The notes beneath the pieces were generated by a model, which saw only the letters and a list, made by a program, of their open reading frames with translations, was not told the origin of the DNA and made no database searches. Source: Paramecium octaurelia (Eukaryota > Ciliophora > Oligohymenophorea > Peniculida > Parameciidae). From it: DNA of 64,000 nt. Of the stretch, positions 24,271-37,792 are shown piece by piece (position 1 is the first letter of the stretch; every line of letters begins with the position of its first letter). Location of the stretch: positions 65,099 through 129,098 of the forward strand of contig CAJJDP010000101.1 in NCBI GenBank assembly GCA_905182995.1, in the 5' to 3' direction. Made by a program: the position numbers and the translations under genes.

Positions 24271-25853
24271 TCAAACTTTGGTTAAATCTAAAGAATATAT
24301 ATCATTAAAGGACATTTGATGTCTATCACCACCGAAAATGAGAAGTTAAGATTCATATATTGTAAATGAATGTCCATCTCGAGCACAGGGTTTCTTTCCA
24401 ACGATTGAATTCTACATTGATTGAAGTGGTTAAAGAAATCTGATAAAAATAATTGAAAATATACTTTGAAACCAAAGGCTTTCCAAATTCAGTTAATTTT
24501 CCTTATCTAATTTTCAAGTCAGCCTTTGGATTGCCAACCAAGAATAGGGAATTCCTCATTTTTTCAGAGGTAGGAGAATTATCTCTTAATTATTATTTTT
24601 ACCCCTCATCAACTTCAAAAATCTTTAATAGAGCCATTTTTTTCTGTTAAATTTCTTTTCTTTTTTTTTCATCAAGGGTTTTTTAATTGGATTAAGCTTG
24701 AGACAAATTTCTAGTGGGTGACTCCAAACTGTCTTCGGATTAATCAGGTTTTTTAAGAGGAGAGAGAGTTGTTCTTTTAAAAGTCTTTTTTATGCTGCCA
24801 GTTCTAGTGGATTTTCTGAATTATCTTCGTGAATGTTGATCTTATTTCGTATCCTTACTTGGAGATATTAATTATTTATCCTTCTTCCTAGCACTGTCCT
24901 CATCAACACGAACCCATTCCATTTTTTTAAGATTAAATACAAATAAGTCATCTAATTCCCAAGTGATATCATGTATTCCTCCAAAGATGATTATTTTATC
25001 ATCATGAACAAGCATCACGTGACCTGATCTGATTCTAGGTAATTCATTGGAACTAACAGGGATGTAGGTCCATACTTAGAAATCGAATTTCCATAGATCG
25101 TTGAATCTTTAATGACCATTAGATCCGCCGAACATGTAGAGAATGTTCTTGTGCATGGCTATGCCTGCTCCGTCTCTGGGAGCTGGAGCTGTGCTGCTTT
25201 ATGGTTAGACCCTTTGCCAAGTGTTGGAATTAAACTCGTATTTATAAACATAGTTAGAATGTAAGCCAACAGTTCCTCCAAAAAACCCTCCAAATACAAT
25301 CCAATTATCGTTATGGATGATGGCTGTGTGATTGTCTATTTCTGGAGGGTAGGATTGATTAATTTTGCACTTAATCCAGGTGTGGGAATTGAGATCGAAG
25401 TACCACATGGAGTTGGTGGAAACTGATTAGTGAATCTGACCACCAAAAATGTAGATTCTATCCATGAAGGTGCACATCTGATGGCGAGTTCGGGGTCCTG
25501 GGTTTTCTTTGAAGTTCAGCTTTTCCCATTGGTAACTTAAACTCTTTAGATTCATACGATAGAATTCATCCATGATTCCTAATTGAACTTGGTATCCCCC
25601 ATACAAATACAAGCTATGTTATAATGGAAGTATACAAATCATTGTGAATTGTGATGCTGGTGTAGGCTCTGTGGTTGATGTTCTTGCCATCCACTTTGAG
25701 TTCTGACCATTTTGGATCCTGATTCTCCACATTCACAGTTTTTACAGGTTATATGTACTTGTATTCTTAGTCTTGCTGTTGCTCCTGTCGACTTGGAATC
25801 AAACTAATACGTTTCACCTCCTTGGTGTCCTTATTCGATCGATTAGATAACAT
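24271..25853 (-). CDS. Kelch-repeat beta-propeller protein
   Basis: Three exons (intron 25614-25635 TAG; intron 24440-24464 CAG) give 511 residues. Kelch blades follow one another: LYLYGGYQVQLGIMDEFYRM, DRIYIFGGQIHQS, NWIVFGGFFGGTVGLHSNYV, NILYMFGGSNGHQRFNDLWK, DKIIIFGGIHDITWELDDLF. A basic disordered insertion of ~130 residues follows, then a last blade RDGHSFTIYESQLLIFGGDR, MSFNDIYSLDL. That final blade is read only if the CAG-ending intron is removed, which supports it. Six blades with the last one supplied from the far C-terminus is normal for propeller closure. Scaffold function; partner unknown. Confidence 0.9.
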
Positions 25854-25875
25854 AATAATTATTATAACAGTCAAA
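25854..25875. promoter_or_regulatory. Very short divergent intergenic region (22 bp)
   Basis: Only 22 bp, AT-rich, separate the start codons of the kelch gene (minus) and the MORN gene (plus). Both 5' untranslated regions and promoters must overlap each other or the coding sequence. This holds only if both start codons are right; both give good N-termini. Confidence 0.6.
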
Positions 25876-26850
25876 ATGGGCAATTGCACAACCTGTGATG
25901 ATCCAAATATCTACGAATCTCGTAATGAACTCAAACCAGCAAAGAAGACACCTGACAACCAAGAAAACTTGAGTGTTAAACCAAAATTATCGCAATCCTC
26001 TCAATTAACCCAACACATTAGATCGAATCTCAAAACTCTAGCTTCCATGCCTGATTTCTCTAATTCATTCACCCAAGAAGCATTAAATAGGGTTGGTCCC
26101 TATTAATACGATGATCCAACCGATGATATGTTTGCTCTACCGTATTCGGGAGTGTTGGAAATTGAAACCAATGTGTACTATGAAGGATAGTGGAAGAACG
26201 GAATGAGATAAGGAAGAGGCAAACAACACTGGGCTGATGGTTCTGTTTATGAAGGTTATTTCGCATCTGATATGGCTAACGGAAAAGGTCGATTGATTCA
26301 TGCTGATGGAGATGTATACATAGGAGAGTGGCTTAATGACAAAGCTCATGGCAAGGGAACATACTATCATAAGGATGGGGCATCCTATGTAGGAGAGTGG
26401 TTTGAAGACAAATAACATGGTTTTGGAGTTGAAAAATGGGCTGATGGAGCCATGTATGAAGGTGATTATGATATGGGCTTAAAACATGGAATTGGTACAT
26501 TTACTTGGAGTGATAGTAGTACCTACACTGGTGAGTTCGCCTTCAATAATATTCATGGAAAAGGAGTTTATAAATGGGCTGATTTTAGAGAGTATACTGG
26601 AGATTGGAAAGACAATAAAATGGATGGAAATGGTATTTTTACATGGAAGGACGGTAGAAAATATAAAGGATAATATTTCGATGATAAGAAACATGGTTTC
26701 GGTGAGTTCTTTTGGCCAGATGGTAGAATGTACAAAGGCTTTTGGAAGGATGGATAACAACATGGCAAAGGAGTATATAGAGGAAGTAATGGCATTGAAA
26801 GAGAAGGAGAATGGGAGGATGGAAAAAAGATAAGATGGCTAGATGAATGA
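25876..26850 (+). CDS. MORN-repeat protein, probably N-acylated
   Basis: Single exon, 324 residues. The N-terminus MGNCTTCDD is a good N-myristoylation site (Gly2) with nearby Cys4 and Cys7 for palmitoylation. Residues ~1-95 are polar; from ~100 onward there are nine 23-residue MORN repeats plus a partial one, each beginning Y-x-G-x-(W/F/Y) ([45 protein letters not shown]) with H/K-G-x-G-x-(F/Y) in the middle. MORN proteins bind membranes or link membrane to cytoskeleton; acylation and repeats together suggest a cortical or ciliary membrane location. Confidence 0.93.
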
Positions 26851-27504
26851 AAAATTGATATCATTATATAATTACTTCGATATTAACTACCTTTTAATCA
26901 TATATTTAATGACAACGGCTAGATTTACAAATTTGAATATTAATATTATATTATTTGCGACTCAAATATTCAGCTTCTTAAATATATGACCTAGAATTCA
27001 GTTAGTTGAATATTAATATAGTTAATTTCTTGTATGAAATAACATATAATTTTATACTGAAGATGATGAGATTAGAATGGGTGTTTTGATAATTTAAAAG
27101 AGGACAAGTCAAAAAAGACTATATAATTAAAATAATAACTTAAATTTGAATCTGTAATACTTGAATAAAGATATAAATAGATTTCTCTCATATATCAACT
27201 TAATTTGATATATGAAAGAAATATAATTTATCAAAAAATAAATTATGAATATTATTCTAATATAACTTCAATAAGTCTAAAAGAATCTCAAATAGAGACA
27301 GCCTTGAAGTTTGCTCTAAAACTTAAAAGCATTTTTATTCTTTGGAGTTAGTGATAAGGTTGTATATCATCCTTCTAAGGTGAATTATTAACTAAATAGG
27401 ATTAATAAGAAATTATGAACTATATACAACAAAAATACTTAACAAAGATTTGATAACTAAATGATATTGTAATATATAAATATAGATATATATATGTAGA
27501 TATT
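26851..27504. other. Intergenic between convergent genes, ~650 bp
   Basis: Between the 3' ends of the MORN and CFAP47-like genes. AT-rich, TGA-dense, no gene or RNA seen. Unusually long for a convergent gap here, where others are 36-185 bp. Confidence 0.5.
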
Positions 27505-30500
27505 TCATTTTTTAATAAAAGAGGCTTCTAAAAACATCTGTCTTTTAGATGCAGGTGGAGTAAGTTATCTTGCTTTTTTGATATTCTCAACAACATAGTT
27601 TTTGGATTAATCAATAATTGTGGATTGCTAAATTTAAGATTTCATTAAATGATTATCAATGTTCGATTGTTTGATTTACGGAGGTATGTATTTTGGAAGA
27701 ATACCCTTAATCAAATAAGACCTATATGATAACTATAATTTAGTACCAATACATGTCTTCAGTTTAAATTACCAATTTGCCTTTTCTGATTTTACCATAT
27801 TCAATGGGAGTAAAAGAAATTACAAAAGTAGTTCCTTCTCTTCCATATGGTTCCAGGTCACCGATTTTAGGAATAACTGAAAATTCAGCATCAGATTCAG
27901 GAGTGAATCCAGCATAGAATTTAGCATATCCTTTAGTTTTATTTGTTAATTTAAAGGAAACACTTGTAGTTTTATTTAAAGGTGAGCTAATAATGATGAC
28001 ATCATCTTCATCAGGTTGAGTGGCTTCTAAAACTATCTTGTATCTAATATAAATATATTAAATATAATTACTTCCATCTTCCACCACTTTGTCTAAGAAC
28101 AATAAATTCAAGACTAGCCTTAAATGGTTTCATTGGTTAAAATCGAACAGCAAAATGGAGATTTTCATGAGGATTATATAATTAATTTTTAGTACACTTA
28201 ACACTAAAGCATTTGCTGATCATTTGTTATAAATCTACTGGAATGTTTGCCAACTCAAAATCGAATTTATCATCAGCTTATAAAGTTTAAGCAATTCCTT
28301 AGAGTCCAATTTTGATTTCATCTTCCCACTTTTCTCTACATTTGGCCTTAAAGTGAAATAATGTTTAATTTGAAATACTTTCGGTTACACCTTTAACAGG
28401 AAACGTCCAGGAAATCTTTTCATTCATTTGAATAATGATTTCAGTGTAATAGCAAGTGATTTCTCTTGGAACAAATGAAAAAGGAATTTATAGAACGTTC
28501 ATTCCTGGAACAAGAATCTTATCATTTTTGTTGGTTAGTAATTTGAAAACCTCTTTATTATGACCTTCAGCTTCCAATTCAATTTTTACAGTAATTGGAT
28601 CTTTGAAAGGATTCTTAAAGTGTACAACAGAACTGTAATCTTTATTCAATCCTATACTCACAGTAGTGGCTGGGAATTTAGTTGGGGGTAAACCATTACC
28701 AAATACTAAATAATGCCATTTTCCAATAGGAGATGTAAAGATAATTTCAGACTACTCTATTTAATCAAGCGAAGATGGAGTGTATTTGATATTTACTTTT
28801 AAGATGTCATATGGCTGAATAACTAATTCATTAGGAGAAATATCAAAATTAGTTGGATTGGATACTCTATACTACAAATTGACCTTTTAATCAGATGGAT
28901 TTTCTAAAATCACAGGCAAGGACTCTACTTTTCCTAGAGATGCCTTTAATACATTTAATTTTATTATTGGTTACTCTTCACAAGTGAGTATGAATTCATA
29001 CCAAACTTCACCCAATTAACGATTTACAAATGCCACACTACCTCTCCATCTACCTACTTTAAGTGGAGCAAAAGTCAATTCATAATTTCCCTCTTTATTT
29101 GCTCCAATTGCAAATTAATCTTCTCCTACTAAACCATCTCCATTTATTATGGCTTCATAAATTGCTGTTTCAGACAATGGATTAACAAGTGTTAATTGCA
29201 TTACTGTAGCTTATCTAATTAGACTAGACAATTCTAAAGTCTGAACTGACTTCGGAGATTCAGTATTCATAAAGACAGTATACCATAAGTATCTTCCGTT
29301 TTCCTCTGTGAATGTGATTGACCCAGTATATTGCCCTGATAAAACCGGTTATACAGTTAATTGATATATAGCTTTCTTTCCTGGTTGCACAGTAATGGTC
29401 TAGGGTCCGGTTGCATAGATCAAATCAGTTTCCACCTTATAAGTGATTACTTTTTCTGAATTATTTTTAATTTCGATGTCTCTCTTGATTTGCTTTCTAG
29501 CCTAACAATTAAGTATTATATGCTCTTCAGCAACTGGTTCTTCTCCAATACCAACCAAATCATATTCAAATACATCATTGGTTTATGGATTACTAAGTAT
29601 TAATTTTGCCTCGCAAGATGCTATCCATTAGGGATAAAATGTTATTGGAAATAACCCTGTAGATTTCTTCTTGACTTAAAAATCTTTATTTGGACATTAA
29701 AATAATCCATCTTAAGGCTGAATAATCTACACCTTAATGCTCCATTCTTTTTCAGAATTATTCACAATAGGAATCTCTTAAACTACTTACTATCTAGCAG
29801 GTACTCGGAATTCTAATGTTGCCTTAACAACCTTGGGTAATACTTGAGCTGATAATTTGTATCTTCGAATATCAAATTTATTTTTTAATGTCAAAATGAC
29901 ACTAAAATCTTTTGTTGCATTTTTAAAGGCGTAAGTAATTGGCAATTTACCATCATTACTGCGATCTACTTATTTCTTATTTCCATCAACCACAGTCAAC
30001 GTCTATGGGACTTATAAATATTATGTTTATGGATAAACTTCTATTTCAAAAGTCGTTTAATCAGTGTTGCTGCCTGGAAACACTAATTTATTCTAAAAAT
30101 TATTCTACGTATTCGTCTTATCTCCACCTAATTATTATTATTTATTCTTCTATTTTATTTACATTATCTATTAGATTTATTACCTAGCACGAACTATCTA
30201 TTCATTTTTGAAAGGAATTTGATATGGAATTTGGATAGTTTAGTCAACATACAAAGGTTTTTCAGGTTTGAATTCACCTGATAGATTAGGTAACTCTACA
30301 GTTCCTTAAAGATCATGTTGAAATTCTCCAACTTATGGATCTGTTAAAACAATTTGACATTTGTGAGTATCCATTGTTAATGGAATATATTGTAATGTTA
30401 GATTAATGGTTTGATTCTTACGAATGCGAACCTTCTCTTGCTGACAAAAGAATGCTGGGAATTCCTCCTCTTAAATTATAGATTAAACTTAAGCAGTCTT

Positions 30501-33500
30501 TCCCTTCTTTTTCTATTAATCTATCTACTTTTTCTCATGAGTTATGATTATTTGAAATTCACCATCCTATAAGAACTTATTAGTTATTTAAATTTGAAAG
30601 TCAAAGATTTCGTACAATATAGAACTGACATTCCATTACTTCTCAGATTTTCTACCTGTAATACTGGATTTTAATTCAAAAACCAAAGCAGCTGCTTGTA
30701 TGTTTGACTCTTTTTTGTTTGTGAATATAACTCTTCCAGAAACTGGCTGAGATATTCTTGATGTAAACTTAATTTTGTATTAATAAGGAACGTCTGGTTC
30801 AATTTTAATACTTTCATCTCCTTCTAATTAAAAATCTGGATGTCCTTCATATTTAACCCAGTAGCTAATTGGTTTTTGAGTTGGATTCTTAAGTTCAATG
30901 CTTTTGACAACTTCTTCGCCCAGAACACATGAGAAGAAAATAGGTTCTTTTTGGGGAATGTAATAAGGCAATGAAAAAAATAATTAAACAAGTAGCATTA
31001 TCATTTCTCTGCATTAAGGACGATATATATCAATGGGTTAGATGTGAGATTAAAGGCCAAAGTCTTACAATGCTGGCATCAGTTTTTCAGTGTTGTATTT
31101 GTAATCATCCTCATGGTTACAAGAGTTACGGAAATTGCTGAAAAATTTAGTCATGGAGGGACCAATGAATGTGGTCAAAGCATCAGCAATTACTATTGAA
31201 TCTCTGAAATCTTAATCGAAATTCTTGATGCGTCTGGTCATTTGATGTTGCATCTCATAACATATTTCATAGAAGTAAAGGAGTATGCCTTCTGATTATG
31301 AAATCAAATTGGATCCTTCCAAATAATAATCAGGAATAGTTAATTTAGGAGTAGGAATCCCAGGAAGGGCTTTGAATGCCTTAACAGTGATACGATTCAA
31401 ATAATAGATTTTGATAATTTGATAAAATAATGCAATCCAAGCATCTTATTGCAAGTAATTGTATTTGGTAGGATTGAGTCTCAACATATTTTCAGGGACA
31501 TTTTCAAACTTATTTGGTGGTTGAACTTTGAGCCATGCTAAATAATCTTAATAGCTCAACAAGTATTCTGATCTAATGTGATTTAGCAATGCTCCCTCTA
31601 TTTTAAGTTACCTGATCATCTCATCGTATTATTTATACAGTGCCTCAGCTCTCTAAGATTTCTTCCAATTTGGATCAATGTTTTATTTATAAGAGAAATT
31701 CTGTTTGCCAGTCAAAAAGGTGAGAAGTTCAAAAATCTGCTGTCCATTGGCATTAATCACATCTTCAGGATACATAACGATACTGGTTGTTAGTACATGA
31801 TAGTTAAGCCATCTAATAATATATTCAGAAGCAGAATCAAATTAATCTTTCCTAACAGGAGTATAACCTAGATTAGCAGTTCCTTTAGATGAAGTGCTTG
31901 ATCTTACAGAGAAATTGTGTTTAGGATTCTTCTCGTTGTCAGAATCCACATTTTCATCTTCAACATAGAGAATGGGTTTCCTTTCTTCAGCTTCTAATTG
32001 GTACCTTCCCATCCTCCAAAGGAATGCTTGGTTAGTAAAAATGCAATTATCGGTAGTTCCAGAAATGTAGATTGAATAGACTCTCGCTTCATCAATAAAT
32101 TCAACTCTGGTTGTAAAACTCAAGGGTTTCTTGTTACTAAAAATAACCTCCACTCTCAACTTGCTTTTGGCTACACCTAAGGTAGTTCCTTCTGGAAATT
32201 TAAGTTCTAGGTTGAAATTGCTTATTTCTTGAGCCCAATTATACTTTAAGTTTAAGTTTTCATATCCATCATTAATAATTCTAAAGTAACATCTAGATTG
32301 AATATTCAAAGGCACAACTGGAAGTATGATTTCTTTCTTGTCAAATAATAATCGTGGGTATGCCCCAGACCCTCCTAATGTGATTTCTACATACGGTAAA
32401 GTAGGAGGGATGTCAGGATCAGATAGGATATATAATTGAACGACACCGCTAAATTAACCTGGTCCATAGGGATTGAATTTCACCCTGATTTTTGATTGTT
32501 GTCCACTTGGAACAACTCCTTCGGATGGTTCGATTGAGAAGATCTTTTCTGATTTCAATGAGGAGGCATCGATTTTCCAATGAACATCTCGTTTATCAGG
32601 ATTAGATAATTTGATTTCCTCAACAGTGGGGAAACATTTATCTGGGGAAGTGATGATTTTCTTCTTAAATTCGATGGATTAAGGTTCTACTAAGAATTTC
32701 GGTTTAAGTCCTTTGCAAGTGACTCTTCTTAGCAAAGTAGGTAACATACCGAATCTGGCGAGAGTCAACGGAATGTCAAATGAGTATTATTTAACTTCTT
32801 TTGGGGAGAAGCGTAATAAGAATTGTTAAGTCTTGCCTGCCCCAATAGAGATATTATATTGTCTATAAATCTTCTATTCGATTTCTATGGGTTCAGATTT
32901 CTCAGATACATCATCCAATGGATCCTCTTCCTTGGGTTCATCATCTTCTTAATCAGGATGGACAGAATGCATAATGGTGTCGTCATCATCTTATGGTTTG
33001 AATTCTAAGCAATCAATTCCATCAGGGGCTTTTGGGTTCTCACTTTGAGATCTCAAATCCAAAACCAATTCAACATTGACAGGAGATGAATTCACTAGAG
33101 TCAAAGGCATTTGATTGCTAGTGCCTAGGGTGGTGACATTTCCAAATTCGAAAAGATCTTACTCAATTTCAATTTTGGGTATGATTGCTTATGCTGAGAA
33201 AGGAATAACCAATAGTTTTCCTCCTCTGATTTGAATCACAATTTCTCCTTTGATTGTTTTCTCCTCTTTGCTAAAGAACTTCACTTGAATATCTTTAGTT
33301 TCCTCCTAATGAATTTTACCTTTCAGAGGCATGACTTCAATGCAATCTATTTATGATTTTATTGCAAATACTGCTGTTGATTTAGAATGATTCTTTACAC
33401 TTATCATTTTAGTTTCAGCCTTACATACAACTACATCTTTGAAATCTAATGAGCCTTACTTGACTGAGCACTTAGGTTCAGTCACAATCCCAGTACATTT

Positions 33501-36235
33501 GACTGTTTGATCTAATCCTTCTTCAGTTTTTAGAGTAATTTTCTCTTCTTCTGTCCTTGTTGTGGCAGCTGTGTATTATTATTATTGACCGGATGCTTAG
33601 ACTGCATATTATTATTGATTATTTGAAAGAGATGGACGATAGATTATTTAACATTCTACATTCTTCCCGAATGGCACAACACCCTCTTCTGGTTTTACTG
33701 AAAAGGTCTTTTTTTCTGCTGTTATCCATTTAAATTTAGCATCAGCATTTCCATTATTAGTCAATCTCAAAATTTCCATTGTTTCCATCTCTGCATTGTC
33801 TTCTGTAAAGTTTAATTTAACTTATTGTCTACTCATTTCTAAGAACACTTTTTCAATTGTAGCTGATACTTGTATCTCAAATACATGTTTCTCATTGATG
33901 ATATATTTCAAATGTGATTTTAACTATCCTAATTGCCTAGAATTCACACATACATCAAATCCAGCTGTTTGTCCACTGGGAATTATTTGTGGTTTCATGT
34001 ATGATTAAGCAAACTCTTCTCTGTCTGAATACAATCGGACTGAGATGGAACTCCTTAATTCATTTCTAACATAAAAATATTTTGTAGCCAAGGATTTTAC
34101 GAAGATATTCCCAAAATCGATCTTGACAGGACCAGCACTTATTTTAAGTAACTATTCTGCTGTCAATTCACATGATGCGTCCCTTATTTCACTGTGAGTC
34201 TTTGGTTCATTAGGGAATTTCTTCTTTGGAACAGTCTTTGGATCAGGGTCAAAGGGTTTGATTACATTACCCTCTTTGACTCTGGTTATTGGTTCATAAT
34301 GATATATGGGTTTAGTAACAAATAAAGATTCATTGGCATCTGGAAGATTCAAATCCTATTCGTAACCATCCTCATGCATTCCAACTACAAATTCATAATC
34401 AATAGGGGGTTCTGGTTTCTCTTCTTCTGTTGTTTGTTGCTTCTTCTTCTACAAAAGCAATGATTCGTTCTTAATTTAGTTTAACTTCTCTGTCATCTGA
34501 GTGAATTTCAATTTAATCAACTATTCTTTCTCCTTTTTGATCCTCAATGCTCTGTGACCTTTCAAATACTCATTGTATTTCTCCTTATTTGTTAATTTCA
34601 ATTCATCAATCCTATCCAAACTTTGTTGAGCCACAGAAACCATGGAACGTGACAAATCAAATGTCTATACCTTATCGGTCTAAGTCTTTACAATCCCTGA
34701 AATAGACCTATCTTTGGTTATTTCAAAATCTTAAGGTTAAGATTCAGGTCCTCTTCTGTATTGTGGTTTTGGTAGTATTTATTAGCATATGCCTGTCACT
34801 TTAATAGGTATTTTAAAGACTCCGCCCAATAATTCTGCATTCAAAATATTAGCAAATTACCCAATATGTTTAGGTCTAAAACTAATCCAAAAATTAACTT
34901 TCTCAGATTAGCTCAAGGTTTTGATAGGGGGAGTCACACTGAAGTAGGGAATGGTTGGAAAAGCAATGAGTAATGGCAATTCCTATGATAGATTTTGGAT
35001 TTCAAAGTTCATGTCCTTTTGTTAATTTGCTCCACATTGCCCAAATGTTAAGGATTGGATGGGTGGGAATTTGATTTGAGGACAAATACAATGCACAGAC
35101 AAATGATTCATCAACGGTTCATCATCATTAAAGTCGAAGATGGCTGAGTATTGGAATTCATCTGCGTCCATCCTCTTATCCTGATTCATTGCATATTGTC
35201 TTGTTCGTATCTACAATTCTTCACTTACTTTGGGCCTGCATTTAAATAGAATGGTTGCCTATGAGTATGATTCTATAGTTCCTTCTTCAGGCCAACATTC
35301 CATAATTCTCTCAGTTTGTTCCAATCCTAATTCCGCTGGGGTTTATAACTTCAGAGTTTCTTCTTTTTAATGCAAACCCTTCTTCAATTTGACTTTGAAT
35401 TTCTGCTGATTGGGAGTGTTATTGACCAAGTAAGCCTCGATGTTTTTTTATTGTCCATAATAAATTGTGCCAAAATCAAAATGATTGTTCTGCGTTCCAT
35501 TTGAATCTATCAGGAATCGTGTAAACTCTATTGAAGTAGCGTTGATATCAATAGGATTCTTGAGACTCAATCCGCTGAGCTGACCATCAGCAATCACTTC
35601 GACGATGCCTCGAAAGATTCCTGCATCTTTTGGTTTGTAGAAGACTGAAACTGAGAATTCTTAACCTGGAGCCAGTGTGAATGAGTTGGGATCTATTCGA
35701 AAGTCAGGTATCTTCTCTAGTTTTAACTCAACCTTTCCAGGTGCCTTGCCTTCATTCTTAAAATGGATTTTATCCATCTTCTCCTTGCCCACTCTTACGA
35801 AGCCCAAGTTGATGAAGGGTTCATAGATTATACTTAATTAGTAATATTCCATACGCTGCTTGTGCTGGAAATGCATGTAATGGAATTTCGACACTGTACT
35901 GTCCATCAGTTACGATCTTCAGACTGTCAGAATAACTCTCTAAATTGGCTGTCTCGAATGTCACAATGAGCTTCATTGACAGACCTGCTGCTATAGCCCT
36001 TAAATGTAGAAATCCTGAATTACCCTTGCATTTCATAATCACATCTGAAATTTGAATGCGGTTGAAAAACCCTGATCCTACGAGCCGTTTGAGTCAAGTT
36101 TCGAACAAATACAGTAATTTCATAGGTCTGGTTGATTTGAATGTCTTTGAAGATGATCTCATTGGGAACAACCTCAATAGGAGCACCTGATGAGAGTTGT
36201 TTGATTTTTGAGGAATTCAGGCTGCTTTTATTCAT
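27505..36235 (-). CDS. CFAP47-like ciliary protein (ASH/MSP-type Ig domains plus calponin-homology domain)
   Basis: Five exons (introns 35999-36023 and 35833-35854 ending AAG, 28044-28071 and 27722-27746 ending TAG) give ~2,876 residues; phases agree. Tandem Ig-like ASH/MSP modules recur, e.g. VVPNEIIFKDIQINQTYEIT, EPFINLGFVRVGKEKMDKI, VKIDFGNIFVKSLATKYFYV, each with the 'F/L-D-F-G-x-V' start and 'LxNxS/T' strand. A central calponin-homology domain lies near residues ~1,550-1,740 (YQDYLAWLKVQ...WIALFYQIIKIYYLN...LGLQSH-type end). This combination and size match CFAP47 (human ~3,190 residues), an axonemal protein needed for motile cilia; HYDIN shares the Ig modules but is larger. The C-terminus (GILPKYIPP) fits. 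Orthology is inferred. Confidence 0.8.
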
Positions 36236-36265
36236 TTATAAAATAATAATTTATTTCAATAATAG
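36236..36265. promoter_or_regulatory. Very short divergent intergenic region (30 bp)
   Basis: Thirty AT-rich bases separate the start codons of the CFAP47-like gene (minus) and the hydrolase gene (plus), so they must share promoter sequence. Confidence 0.6.
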
Positions 36266-37105
36266 ATGAAGCATCTCAAACCTATTAAGAATGTATTTCT
36301 TTAGCAAGTCTACAACCAGGGACGCATAAACCTAGTTGTATTGCATGGTTTATTGGGTTCAAAAACTAATTTTAAAAATATAGTTAATAATGTTCACATC
36401 AGCAAACATTTGTCATCAGCATACTTGCTTGACGTAAGGTATTGACATATGATTATCCTTAGGAATCATGGAGATTCTCCATAAACATAAACTATGAGTT
36501 ACGAAGAGATGGGCAATGATTTGAAGCACTTCATTCATGATCATAATCTATAAAATGTTGTGTTACTGGGACACTCCATGGGAGGCAGGATCATCTTTTC
36601 CTATTTACAAAATTACACTACTGATTTACCAATTGGGAATATCATAGTGGATGTTGGACCTGGTGAAGGGGAGGGCAAAAATTATGTCAAACAATTGCAA
36701 GATATTGATCTGAAAAACAAGACTTTGAAAGAGATTGAGAATAGCATATTTTAGGTGGTGTAGAGCAAGGAAAAAACCAATCTAATCATGACCAATCTCA
36801 CTTATGCGAATAAGGAAGAGTTTCACTCTGATTATAAGTGGAAGATAAATATAGATGTCATTTCCAAATTTATGAGCAACGGCCATTCAGAATTCTCTAG
36901 TAATTATTAGGGGTCAGCCTTTGTGATTTGTGGAGATAAGTCTGATTATGTGAGTATCCATGATAAAGAAAAATTCTTAAAAGTGTTTCCAAAAATAGAT
37001 ATCAATAGAGATATTCATTTTATTCAAGGAGCAGGACATTGGGTTTAGGTTGAAAAGCCAAGGGAGTTCATTAAATTAACAAGTTAATATTTATCATCAT
37101 TTTGA
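36266..37105 (+). CDS. Alpha/beta hydrolase, ABHD11-like
   Basis: Two exons (intron 36439-36462, 24 nt, TAG) give 271 residues. LVVLHGLLGSKTNFKNI holds the HG oxyanion motif; splicing creates DVRNHGDSP, a hallmark of the ABHD11/YbfF esterase group; LLGHSMGG is the nucleophile elbow (Ser in GHSMG); FVICGDKSDYVS carries the acid region and GAGHWVQVEKP the catalytic His. The triad is complete, so it should be an active esterase or lipase. No targeting signal is obvious although animal ABHD11 is mitochondrial. The natural substrate is unknown. Confidence 0.92.
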
Positions 37106-37792
37106 ACAATTATTAGTATATTTATGTAAATATCTTTTTATTATTTTTATTTATCATCAAACAATTAATGTATTTGTAATTATAAATAATTAATCGCACT
37201 CCTTTAATACACTACAATCCTTTTACTTATTTTCAGCCTCTTAATTTCATCTTTTTTCATTTCAATAAATTACCAACTTATAATTACATTTGGGATCATT
37301 ACACATTAAGAATATATTTAGTATAAAAAGATCTTTAATATACTATTAAAGTGAATTCCAATGATATAAAATATTACAATACACAAAGTGTTAATTTGTA
37401 AATTGCTGATTTATAATTGTAAAGCGAGTGATATTTGAACTAAAATATATAATTTTATCATAAATTATTTATATGATGCATAAATGTTATTTTATAAATA
37501 ATCAAATCTGTAAATCATTACCAGTAGTATAACATTTAAATTAAAGATAAAGTCAATAGACGTAATAATTAACACAAAAACAATCGATTTTTATTTTAAA
37601 GTAATTGATTTCTTTGGTCTTAATCATCTTGGGAAGTAGAATTAAGGAAAAATGGGATTGACTGGAAATCCTTATCACCTTCTCAAAAAACACTTAAATA
37701 GAAAGAATGATGAATAATTCATTAAAATGTATTAACTCAAGAATTAACTGGTATAAAGAAGGTATTGAATATTATTATATATATAAATAATT
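37106..37792. other. Intergenic, ~690 bp
   Basis: Between two plus-strand genes. AT-rich; no convincing frame, no tRNA-like structure seen. Contains the promoter of the coiled-coil gene. Confidence 0.5.

Noticed and set aside
37106..37792. Possible tRNA or other structured RNA in an intergenic gap
   Set aside because: No A-box/B-box pair or cloverleaf arms could be picked out by eye; a covariance-model scan would be needed to exclude one.
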